Assembly (NCBI GenBank): GCA_029834535.1
Contig: JAQMWT010000106.1
Coordinates: 43,529-107,528, forward strand
Length of the DNA stretch: 64,000 bases
From: Chrysophaeum taylorii
Taxonomy: Eukaryota > Sar > Pelagophyceae > Pelagomonadales > Pelagomonadaceae
Direction of reading: 5' to 3'
Of the stretch, positions 1 through 12,238 are shown one piece after another. The notes under the pieces are model-generated. The model ran no database searches. It was not told the DNA's origin and worked only from the letters and a program-made list of their open reading frames with translations. Both the position numbers and the translations under genes were made by a program. The stretch's first letter is position 1, and the number at the start of each line of letters is the position of its first letter.

Positions 1-3000
1 CGTCGAGATCGTAGCAAAACGTCGTCGGCAAGCCAGTCGGCGCCGCGCTCGGTCCAGAAGAAGGCGCGCTCGTCGGGGCAGACGTGGGCGTGCTCGTTGG
101 CAGCGACGTGGGCGCGCTCGCCGGCAAACCCGAGGGACTTACCGTCGGCACCGCAGAGGGCGACGACGATGGCGAGGCCGTCGGCGCCGCGCTCGGTCGC
201 TTCGAAGGAGCGACACTTGGAACGGATGAGGGAGTGCTCGACGGGAGCGCCGTGGGGGCGCTTGCGGGCAAACCCGAGGGACTGGCTGTCGGCCCCGACG
301 TCGGCGCCGGACTTGGTCTGCATCTTTCCAGCCTAGCACTGAACCGATCCGACTCGGTCAGCTTGTAGAGCTCGTCGATCTCTCGTGTCGCGAGGGCCTG
401 GTCGAAGACCATGACATCATCGATCGCGCCGACCCATCCCAGCAGGTCGCTGCTTGGCACGTTCTCGACGTGTCCGACGATGAGGTCTAGGTCGGGGCCC
501 GTCGCGACATCTTCAGGAGGCGTGTACGTCACCAACAACTCGCCGTCGGCGTGGATAAACACGTCGACGCCGTCATAGCTCACGCACAGAAAATGCCAAT
601 CGCTCGGGTTGGCCACTGTCTCAGACGCGTTTAAGAATTGCTCGTCGCAGTTGGACGGCCCGCTGCCGACCCAGGATAGGCCGCCATCGTCGTCGCTGAA
701 CCTGAGCTCGAACCTCGAGCACGTCGATCCGGCGACTTCATCTCCGGAATGGAACAGCGCGTACCACGGCTCGTCGTCCGACGAGACGTCGGCGCGTGCC
801 CAGGCGCAATACGTCCGCGGGTCCGCGCCGCCGGCAGCCACATCGTCGCAAAGCACGTTGCTCGAGCCATCAAAAAGAAGCGCGCCGCTCGAGTCGCCGA
901 GACGATCCGTCGTTGGGGTAGCACCTTGGACCACGCAGTTCTGGCCGCTGCCGGTGTAGTCGACGGCCGCGCCGTCCTCGAATGGGAAGTACGCGACCAT
1001 TCCCAGCCCGTCGAGATCGTAGCAAAACGTCGTCGGCAAGCCAGTCGGCGCCGCGCTCGGTCCAGAAGAAGGCGCGCTCGTCGGGGCAGACGAGGGCGTG
1101 CTCGTTGGCAGCGACGTGGGCGCGCTCGCCGGCAAACCCGAGGGACTTACCGTCGGCACCGCAGAGGGCGACGACGATGGCGAGGCCGTCGGCGCCGCGC
1201 TCGGTCGCTTCGAAGGAGCGACACTTGGAACGGATGAGGGAGTGCTCGACGGGAGCGCCGTGGGGGCGCTGCGGGCAAACCCGAGGGACTGGCTGTCGGC
1301 CCCGACGTCGGCAACGACGTCGGCGCCGGACTTGGTCTGCATCTTTCCAGCCTAGCACTGAACCGATCCGACTCGGTCAGCTTGTAGAGCTCGTCGATCT
1401 CTCGTGTCGCGAGGGCCTGGTCGAAGACCATGACGTCATCGATCGCGCCGACCCATCCCAGCAGGTCGCTGCTTGGCACGTTCTCGACGTGTCCGACGAT
1501 GAGGTCTAGGTCGGGGCCCGTCGCGACATCTTCAGGAGGCGTGTACGTCACCAACAACTCGCCGTCGGCGTGGATAAACACGTCGACGCCATCATAGCTC
1601 ACGCACAGAAAATGCCAATCGCTCGGGTTGGCCACTGTCTCAGACGCGTTTAAGAATTGCTCGTCGCAGTTGGACGGCCCGCTGCCGACCCAGGATAGGC
1701 CGCCATCGTCGTCGCTGAACCTGAGCTCGAACCTCGAGCACGTCGATCCGGCGACTTCATCTCCGGAATGGAACAGCGCGTACCACGGCTCGTCGTCCGA
1801 CGAGACGTCGGCGCGTGCCCAGGCGCAATACGTCCGCGGGTCCGCGCCGCCGGCAGCCACATCGTCGCAAAGCACGTTGCTCGAGCCATCAAAAAGAAGC
1901 GCGCCGCTCGAGTCGCCGAGACGATCCGTCGTTGGGGTAGCACCTTGGACCACGCAGTTCTGGCCGCTGCCGGTGTAGTCGACGGCCGCGCCGTCCTCGA
2001 ATGGGAAGTACGCGACCATTCCCAGCCCGTCGAGATCGTAGCAAAACGTCGTCGGCAAGCCAGTCGGCGCCGCGCTCGGTCCAGAAGAAGGCGCGCTCGT
2101 CGGGGCAGACGAGGGCGTGCTCGTTGGCAGCGACGTGGGCGCGCTCGCCGGCAAACCCGAGGGACTTACCGTCGGCACCGCAGAGGGCGACGACGATGGC
2201 GAGGCCGTCGGCGCCGCGCTCGGTCGCTTCGAAGGAGCGACACTTGGAACGGATGAGGAGTGCTCGACGGGAGCGCCGTGGGGGCGCTCGCGGGCAAACC
2301 CGAGGGACTGGCTGTCGGCCCCGACGTCGGCAACGACGTCGGCGCCGGACTTGGTCTGCATCTTTCCAGCCTAGCACTGAACCGATCCGACTCGGTCAGC
2401 TTGTAGAGCTCGTCGATCTCGTGTCGCGAGGGCCTGGTCGAAGACCATGACATCATCGATCGCGCCGACCCATCCCAGCAGGTCGCTGCTTGGCACGTTC
2501 TCGACGTGTCCGACGATGAGGTCTAGGTCGGGGCCCGTCGCGACATCTTCAGGAGGCGTGTACGTCACCAACAACTCGCCGTCGGCGTGGATAAACACGT
2601 CGACGCCATCATAGCTCACGCACAGAAAATGCCAATCGCTCGGGTTGGCCACTGTCTCAGACGCGTTTAAGAATTGCTCGTCGCAGTTGGACGGCCCGCT
2701 GCCGACCCAGGATAGGCCGCCATCGTCGTCGCTGAACCTGAGCTCGAACCTCGAGCACGTCGATCCGGCGACTTCATCTCCGGAATGGAACAGCGCGTAC
2801 CACGGCTCGTCGTCCGACGAGACGTCGGCGCGTGCCCAGGCGCAATACGTCCGCGGGTCCGCGCCGCCGGCAGCCACATCGTCGCAAAGCACGTTGCTCG
2901 AGCCATCAAAAAGAAGCGCGCCGCTCGAGTCGCCGAGACGATCCGTCGTTGGGGTAGCACCTTGGACCACGCAGTTCTGGCCGCTGCCGGTGTAGTCGAC

Positions 3001-6000
3001 GGCCGCGCCGTCCTCGAATGGGAAGTACGCGACCATTCCCAGCCCGTCGAGATCGTAGCAAAACGTCGTCGGCAAGCCAGTCGGCGCCGCGCTCGGTCCA
3101 GAAGAAGGCGCGCTCGTCGGGGCAGACGTGGGCGTGCTCGTTGGCAGCGACGTGGGCGCGCTCGCCGGCAAACCCGAGGGACTTACCGTCGGCACCGCAG
3201 AGGGCGACGACGATGGCGAGGCCGTCGGCGCCGCGCTCGGTCGCTTCGAAGGAGCGACACTTGGAACGGATGAGGGAGTGCTCGACGGGAGCGCCGTGGG
3301 GGCGCTCGCGGGCAAACCCGAGGGACTGGCTGTCGGCCCCGACGTCGGCAACGACGTCGGCGCCGGACTTGGTCTGCATCTTTCCAGCCTAGCACTGAAC
3401 CGATCCGACTCGGTCAGCTTGTAGAGCTCGTCGATCTCTCGTGTCGCGAGGGCCTGGTCGAAGACCATGACATCATCGATCGCGCCGACCCATCCCAGCA
3501 GGTCGCTGCTTGGCACGTTCTCGACGTGTCCGACGATGAGGTCTAGGTCGGGGCCCGTCGCGACATCTTCAGGAGGCGTGTACGTCACCAACAACTCGCC
3601 GTCGGCGTGGATAAACACGTCGACGCCATCATAGCTCACGCACAGAAAATGCCAATCGCTCGGGTTGGCCACTGTCTCAGACGCGTTTAAGAATTGCTCG
3701 TCGCAGTTGGACGGCCCGCTGCCGACCCAGGATAGGCCGCCATCGTCGTCGCTGAACCTGAGCTCGAACCTCGAGCACGTCGATCCGGCGACTTCATCTC
3801 CGGAATGGAACAGCGCGTACCACGGCTCGTCGTCCGACGAGACGTCGGCGCGTGCCCAGGCGCAATACGTCCGCGGGTCCGCGCCGCCGGCAGCCACATC
3901 GTCGCAAAGCACGTTGCTCGAGCCATCAAAAAGAAGCGCGCCGCTCGAGTCGCCGAGACGATCCGTCGTTGGGGTAGCACCTTGGACCACGCAGTTCTGG
4001 CCGCTGCCGGTGTAGTCGACGGCCGCGCCGTCCTCGAATGGGAAGTACGCGACCATTCCCAGCCCGTCGAGATCGTAGCAAAACGTCGTCGGCAAGCCAG
4101 TCGGCGCCGCGCTCGGTCCAGAAGAAGGCGCGCTCGTCGGGGCAGACGGGGCGTGCTCGTTGGCAGCGACGTGGGCGCGCTCGCCGGCAAACCCGAGGGA
4201 CTTACCGTCGGCACCGCAGAGGGCGACGACGATGGCGAGGCCGTCGGCGCCGCGCTCGGTCGCTTCGAAGGAGCGACACTTGGAACGGATGAGGGAGTGC
4301 TCGACGGGAGCGCCGTGGGGGCGCTCGCGGGCAAACCCGAGGGACTGGCTGTCGGCCCCGACGTCGGCAACGACGTCGGCGCCGGACTTGGTCTGCATCT
4401 TTCCAGCCTAGCACTGAACCGATCCGACTCGGTCAGCTTGTAGAGCTCGTCGATCTCTCGTGTCGCGAGGGCCTGGTCGAAGACCATGACATCATCGATC
4501 GCGCCGACCCATCCCAGCAGGTCGCTGCTTGGCACGTTCTCGACGTGTCCGACGATGAGGTCTAGGTCGGGGCCCGTCGCGACATCTTCAGGAGGCGTGT
4601 ACGTCACCAACAACTCGCCGTCGGCGTGGATAAACACGTCGACGCCATCATAGCTCACGCACAGAAAATGCCAATCGCTCGGGTTGGCCACTGTCTCAGA
4701 CGCGTTTAAGAATTGCTCGTCGCAGTTGGACGGCCCGCTGCCGACCCAGGATAGGCCGCCATCGTCGTCGCTGAACCTGAGCTCGAACCTCGAGCACGTC
4801 GATCCGGCGACTTCATCTCCGGAATGGAACAGCGCGTACCACGGCTCGTCGTCCGACGAGACGTCGGCGCGTGCCCAGGCGCAATACGTCCGCGGGTCCG
4901 CGCCGCCGGCAGCCACATCGTCGCAAAGCACGTTGCTCGAGCCATCAAAAAGAAGCGCGCCGCTCGAGTCGCCGAGACGATCCGTCGTTGGGGTAGCACC
5001 TTGGACCACGCAGTTCTGGCCGCTGCCGGTGTAGTCGACGGCCGCGCCGTCCTCGAATGGGAAGTACGCGACCATTCCCAGCCCGTCGAGATCGTAGCAA
5101 AACGTCGTCGGCAAGCCAGTCGGCGCCGCGCTCGGTCCAGAAGAAGGCGCGCTCGTCGGGGCAGACGTGGGCGTGCTCGTTGGCAGCGACGTGGGCGCGC
5201 TCGCCGGCAAACCCGAGGGACTTACCGTCGGCACCGCAGAGGGCGACGACGATGGCGAGGCCGTCGGCGCCGCGCTCGGTCGCTTCGAAGGAGCGACACT
5301 TGGAACGGATGAGGGAGTGCTCGACGGGAGCGCCGTGGGGGCGCTTGCGGGCAAACCCGAGGGACTGGCTGTCGGCCCCGACGTCGGCAACGACGTCGGC
5401 GCCGGACTTGGTCTGCATCTTTCCAGCCTAGCACTGAACCGATCCGACTCGGTCAGCTTGTAGAGCTCGTCGATCTCTCGTGTCGCGAGGGCCTGGTCGA
5501 AGACCATGACGTCATCGATCGCGCCGACCCATCCCAGCAGGTCGCTGCTTGGCACGTTCTCGACGTGTCCGACGATGAGGTCTAGGTCGGGGCCCGTCGC
5601 GACATCTTCAGGAGGCGTGTACGTCACCAACAACTCGCCGTCGGCGTGGATAAACACGTCGACGCCATCATAGCTCACGCACAGAAAATGCCAATCGCTC
5701 GGGTTGGCCACTGTCTCAGACGCGTTTAAGAATTGCTCGTCGCAGTTGGACGGCCCGCTGCCGACCCAGGATAGGCCGCCATCGTCGTCGCTGAACCTGA
5801 GCTCGAACCTCGAGCACGTCGATCCGGCGACTTCATCTCCGGAATGGAACAGCGCGTACCACGGCTCGTCGTCCGACGAGACGTCGGCGCGTGCCCAGGC
5901 GCAATACGTCCGCGGGTCCGCGCCGCCGGCAGCCACATCGTCGCAAAGCACGTTGCTCGAGCCATCAAAAAGAAGCGCGCCGCTCGAGTCGCCGAGACGA

Positions 6001-9000
6001 TCCGTCGTTGGGGTAGCACCTTGGACCACGCAGTTCTGGCCGCTGCCGGTGTAGTCGACGGCCGCGCCGTCCTCGAATGGGAAGTACGCGACCATTCCCA
6101 GCCCGTCGAGATCGTAGCAAAACGTCGTCGGCAAGCCAGTCGGCGCCGCGCTCGGTCCAGAAGAAGGCGCGCTCGTCGGGGCAGACGTGGGCGTGCTCGT
6201 TGGCAGCGACGTGGGCGCGCTCGCCGGCAAACCCGAGGGACTTACCGTCGGCACCGCAGAGGGCGACGACGATGGCGAGGCCGTCGGCGCCGCGCTCGGT
6301 CGCTTCGAAGGAGCGACACTTGGAACGGATGAGGGAGTGCTCGACGGGAGCGCCGTGGGGGCGCTCGCGGGCAAACCCGAGGGACTGGCTGTCGGCCCCG
6401 ACGTCGGCAACGACGTCGGCGCCGGACTTGGTCTGCATCTTTCCAGCCTAGCACTGAACCGATCCGACTCGGTCAGCTTGTAGAGCTCGTCGATCTCTCG
6501 TGTCGCGAGGGCCTGGTCGAAGACCATGACGTCATCGATCGCGCCGACCCATCCCAGCAGGTCGCTGCTTGGCACGTTCTCGACGTGTCCGACGATGAGG
6601 TCTAGGTCGGGGCCCGTCGCGACATCTTCAGGAGGCGTGTACGTCACCAACAACTCGCCGTCGGCGTGGATAAACACGTCGACGCCATCATAGCTCACGC
6701 ACAGAAAATGCCAATCGCTCGGGTTGGCCACTGTCTCAGACGCGTTTAAGAATTGCTCGTCGCAGTTGGACGGCCCGCTGCCGACCCAGGATAGGCCGCC
6801 ATCGTCGTCGCTGAACCTGAGCTCGAACCTCGAGCACGTCGATCCGGCGACTTCATCTCCGGAATGGAACAGCGCGTACCACGGCTCGTCGTCCGACGAG
6901 ACGTCGGCGCGTGCCCAGGCGCAATACGTCCGCGGGTCCGCGCCGCCGGCAGCCACATCGTCGCAAAGCACGTTGCTCGAGCCATCAAAAAGAAGCGCGC
7001 CGCTCGAGTCGCCGAGACGATCCGTCGTTGGGGTAGCACCTTGGACCACGCAGTTCTGGCCGCTGCCGGTGTAGTCGACGGCCGCGCCGTCCTCGAATGG
7101 GAAGTACGCGACCATTCCCAGCCCGTCGAGATCGTAGCAAAACGTCGTCGGCAAGCCAGTCGGCGCCGCGCTCGGTCCAGAAGAAGGCGCGCTCGTCGGG
7201 GCAGACGTGGGCGTGCTCGTTGGCAGCGACGTGGGCGCGCTCGCCGGCAAACCCGAGGGACTTACCGTCGGCACCGCAGAGGGCGACGACGATGGCGAGG
7301 CCGTCGGCGCCGCGCTCGGTCGCTTCGAAGGAGCGACACTTGGAACGGATGAGGAGTGCTCGACGGGAGCGCCGTGGGGGCGCTCGCGGGCAAACCCGAG
7401 GGACTGGCTGTCGGCCCCGACGTCGGCAACGACGTCGGCGCCGGACTTGGTCTGCATCTTTCCAGCCTAGCACTGAACCGATCCGACTCGGTCAGCTTGT
7501 AGAGCTCGTCGATCTCTCGTGTCGCGAGGGCCTGGTCGAAGACCATGACGTCATCGATCGCGCCGACCCATCCCAGCAGGTCGCTGCTTGGCACGTTCTC
7601 GACGTGTCCGACGATGAGGTCTAGGTCGGGGCCCGTCGCGACATCTTCAGGAGGCGTGTACGTCACCAACAACTCGCCGTCGGCGTGGATAAACACGTCG
7701 ACGCCATCATAGCTCACGCACAGAAAATGCCAATCGCTCGGGTTGGCCACTGTCTCAGACGCGTTTAAGAATTGCTCGTCGCAGTTGGACGGCCCGCTGC
7801 CGACCCAGGATAGGCCGCCATCGTCGTCGCTGAACCTGAGCTCGAACCTCGAGCACGTCGATCCGGCGACTTCATCTCCGGAATGGAACAGCGCGTACCA
7901 CGGCTCGTCGTCCGACGAGACGTCGGCGCGTGCCCAGGCGCAATACGTCCGCGGGTCCGCGCCGCCGGCAGCCACATCGTCGCAAAGCACGTTGCTCGAG
8001 CCATCAAAAAGAAGCGCGCCGCTCGAGTCGCCGAGACGATCCGTCGTTGGGGTAGCACCTTGGACCACGCAGTTCTGGCCGCTGCCGGTGTAGTCGACGG
8101 CCGCGCCGTCCTCGAATGGGAAGTACGCGACCATTCCCAGCCCGTCGAGATCGTAGCAAAACGTCGTCGGCAAGCCAGTCGGCGCCGCGCTCGGTCCAGA
8201 AGAAGGCGCGCTCGTCGGGGCAGACGAGGGCGTGCTCGTTGGCAGCGACGTGGGCGCGCTCGCCGGCAAACCCGAGGGACTTACCGTCGGCACCGCAGAG
8301 GGCGACGACGATGGCGAGGCCGTCGGCGCCGCGCTCGGTCGCTTCGAAGGAGCGACACTTGGAACGGATGAGGGAGTGCTCGACGGGAGCGCCGTGGGGG
8401 CGCTCGCGGGCAAACCCGAGGGACTGGCTGTCGGCCCCGACGTCGGCAACGACGTCGGCGCCGGACTTGGTCTGCATCTTTCCAGCCTAGCACTGAACCG
8501 ATCCGACTCGGTCAGCTTGTAGAGCTCGTCGATCTCTCGTGTCGCGAGGGCCTGGTCGAAGACCATGACGTCATCGATCGCGCCGACCCATCCCAGCAGG
8601 TCGCTGCTTGGCACGTTCTCGACGTGTCCGACGATGAGGTCTAGGTCGGGGCCCGTCGCGACATCTTCAGGAGGCGTGTACGTCACCAACAACTCGCCGT
8701 CGGCGTGGATAAACACGTCGACGCCATCATAGCTCACGCACAGAAAATGCCAATCGCTCGGGTTGGCCACTGTCTCAGACGCGTTTAAGAATTGCTCGTC
8801 GCAGTTGGACGGCCCGCTGCCGACCCAGGATAGGCCGCCATCGTCGTCGCTGAACCTGAGCTCGAACCTCGAGCACGTCGATCCGGCGACTTCATCTCCG
8901 GAATGGAACAGCGCGTACCACGGCTCGTCGTCCGACGAGACGTCGGCGCGTGCCCAGGCGCAATACGTCCGCGGGTCCGCGCCGCCGGCAGCCACATCGT

Positions 9001-12000
9001 CGCAAAGCACGTTGCTCGAGCCATCAAAAAGAAGCGCGCCGCTCGAGTCGCCGAGACGATCCGTCGTTGGGGTAGCACCTTGGACCACGCAGTTCTGGCC
9101 GCTGCCGGTGTAGTCGACGGCCGCGCCGTCCTCGAATGGGAAGTACGCGACCATTCCCAGCCCGTCGAGATCGTAGCAAAACGTCGTCGGCAAGCCAGTC
9201 GGCGCCGCGCTCGGTCCAGAAGAAGGCGCGCTCGTCGGGGCAGACGAGGGCGTGCTCGTTGGCAGCGACGTGGGCGCGCTCGCCGGCAAACCCGAGGGAC
9301 TTACCGTCGGCACCGCAGAGGGCGACGACGATGGCGAGGCCGTCGGCGCCGCGCTCGGTCGCTTCGAAGGAGCGACACTTGGAACGGATGAGGGAGTGCT
9401 CGACGGGAGCGCCGTGGGGGCGCTCGCGGGCAAACCCGAGGGACTGGCTGTCGGCCCCGACGTCGGCAACGACGTCGGCGCCGGACTTGGTCTGCATCTT
9501 TCCAGCCTAGCACTGAACCGATCCGACTCGGTCAGCTTGTAGAGCTCGTCGATCTCTCGTGTCGCGAGGGCCTGGTCGAAGACCATGACGTCATCGATCG
9601 CGCCGACCCATCCCAGCAGGTCGCTGCTTGGCACGTTCTCGACGTGTCCGACGATGAGGTCTAGGTCGGGGCCCGTCGCGACATCTTCAGGAGGCGTGTA
9701 CGTCACCAACAACTCGCCGTCGGCGTGGATAAACACGTCGACGCCATCATAGCTCACGCACAGAAAATGCCAATCGCTCGGGTTGGCCACTGTCTCAGAC
9801 GCGTTTAAGAATTGCTCGTCGCAGTTGGACGGCCCGCTGCCGACCCAGGATAGGCCGCCATCGTCGTCGCTGAACCTGAGCTCGAACCTCGAGCACGTCG
9901 ATCCGGCGACTTCATCTCCGGAATGGAACAGCGCGTACCACGGCTCGTCGTCCGACGAGACGTCGGCGCGTGCCCAGGCGCAATACGTCCGCGGGTCCGC
10001 GCCGCCGGCAGCCACATCGTCGCAAAGCACGTTGCTCGAGCCATCAAAAAGAAGCGCGCCGCTCGAGTCGCCGAGACGATCCGTCGTTGGGGTAGCACCT
10101 TGGACCACGCAGTTCTGGCCGCTGCCGGTGTAGTCGACGGCCGCGCCGTCCTCGAATGGGAAGTACGCGACCATTCCCAGCCCGTCGAGATCGTAGCAAA
10201 ACGTCGTCGGCAAGCCAGTCGGCGCCGCGCTCGGTCCAGAAGAAGGCGCGCTCGTCGGGGCAGACGAGGGCGTGCTCGTTGGCAGCGACGTGGGCGCGCT
10301 CGCCGGCAAACCCGAGGGACTTACCGTCGGCACCGCAGAGGGCGACGACGATGGCGAGGCCGTCGGCGCCGCGCTCGGTCGCTTCGAAGGAGCGACACTT
10401 GGAACGGATGAGGGAGTGCTCGACGGGAGCGCCGTGGGGGCGCTTGCGGGCAAACCCGAGGGACTGGCTGTCGGCCCCGACGTCGGCAACGACGTCGGCG
10501 CCGGACTTGGTCTGCATCTTTCCAGCCTAGCACTGAACCGATCCGACTCGGTCAGCTTGTAGAGCTCGTCGATCTCTCGTGTCGCGAGGGCCTGGTCGAA
10601 GACCATGACGTCATCGATCGCGCCGACCCATCCCAGCAGGTCGCTGCTTGGCACGTTCTCGACGTGTCCGACGATGAGGTCTAGGTCGGGGCCCGTCGCG
10701 ACATCTTCAGGAGGCGTGTACGTCACCAACAACTCGCCGTCGGCGTGGATAAACACGTCGACGCCATCATAGCTCACGCACAGAAAATGCCAATCGCTCG
10801 GGTTGGCCACTGTCTCAGACGCGTTTAAGAATTGCTCGTCGCAGTTGGACGGCCCGCTGCCGACCCAGGATAGGCCGCCATCGTCGTCGCTGAACCTGAG
10901 CTCGAACCTCGAGCACGTCGATCCGGCGACTTCATCTCCGGAATGGAACAGCGCGTACCACGGCTCGTCGTCCGACGAGACGTCGGCGCGTGCCCAGGCG
11001 CAATACGTCCGCGGGTCCGCGCCGCCGGCAGCCACATCGTCGCAAAGCACGTTGCTCGAGCCATCAAAAAGCGCGCCGCTCGAGTCGCCGAGACGATCCG
11101 TCGTTGGGGTAGCACCTTGGACCACGCAGTTCTGGCCGCTGCCGGTGTAGTCGACGGCCGCGCCGTCCTCGAATGGGAAGTACGCGACCATTCCCAGCCC
11201 GTCGAGATCGTAGCAAAACGTCGTCGGCAAGCCAGTCGGCGCCGCGCTGGGGCCAGAAGTCGGTGTGCTCGTCGGGGCAAACGAGGATGTGCTCGTTGGC
11301 AGCGACGTCGGCGCGCTCGCCGGCAAACCCGAGGGACTTACCGTCGGCACCGCAGAGGGCGACGACGATGGCGAGGCCGTCGGCGCCGCGCTCGGTCGCT
11401 TCGAAGGAGCGACACTTGGAACGGATGAGGGAGTGCTCGACGGGAGCGCCGTGGGGGCGCTTGCGGGCAAACCCGAGGGACTGGCTGTCGGCCCCGACGT
11501 CGGCAACGACGTCGGCGCCGGACTTGGTCTGCATCTTTCCAGCCTAGCACTGAACCGATCCGACTCGGTCAGCTTGTAGAGCTCGTCGATCTCTCGTGTC
11601 GCGAGGGCCTGGTCGAAGACCATGACGTCATCGATCGCGCCGACCCATCCCAGCAGGTCGCTGCTTGGCACGTTCTCGACGTGTCCGACGATGAGGTCTA
11701 GGTCGGGGCCCGTCGCGACATCTTCAGGAGGCGTGTACGTCACCAACAACTCGCCGTCGGCGTGGATAAACACGTCGACGCCATCATAGCTCACGCACAG
11801 AAAATGCCAATCGCTCGGGTTGGCCACTGTCTCAGACGCGTTTAAGAATTGCTCGTCGCAGTTGGACGGCCCGCTGCCGACCCAGGATAGGCCGCCATCG
11901 TCGTCGCTGAACCTGAGCTCGAACCTCGAGCACGTCGATCCGGCGACTTCATCTCCGGAATGGAACAGCGCGTACCACGGCTCGTCGTCCGACGAGACGT

Positions 12001-12238
12001 CGGCGCGTGCCCAGGCGCAATACGTCCGCGGGTCCGCGCCGCCGGCAGCCACATCGTCGCAAAGCACGTTGCTCGAGCCATCAAAAAGAAGCGCGCCGCT
12101 CGAGTCGCCGAGACGATCCGTCGTTGGGGTAGCACCTTGGACCACGCAGTTCTGGCCGCTGCCGGTGTAGTCGACGGCCGCGCCGTCCTCGAATGGAAAG
12201 TACGCGACCATTCCCAGCCCGTCGAGATCGTAGCAAAA
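1..12238 (-). repeat. Tandem array of twelve ~1,020-bp LamG-plus-linker units
   Basis: Units recur every 1,017-1,020 bp. A landmark in the LamG part falls at 609, 1628, 2645, 3665, 4684, 5704, 6724, 7743, 8763, 9783, 10803 and 11820. Each unit encodes a roughly 230-residue domain starting FCYDLDGLGMVAYFPFEDGA and ending near REIDELYKL, then a Pro/Ser/Thr linker of about 105 residues. The fold call (LamG / concanavalin A-like, Laminin_G_3 type) rests on the YFPFEDG start, the DWHFLCVSYDG strand and the GAIDDVMVFDQAL end. 1,020 bp is exactly 340 codons, so unit gain or loss keeps the frame. Units differ at only a few positions. The rightmost unit (11,541-12,238) has the most distinct linker. 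Confidence 0.9.

Noticed and set aside
609-959. Plus-strand ORFs (116, 124 and 162 codons) repeated in every LamG unit
   Set aside because: They recur because the unit recurs. They are antisense to the LamG frame, many begin with TTG, and they encode Arg- or Ser-rich sequence with no family resemblance.
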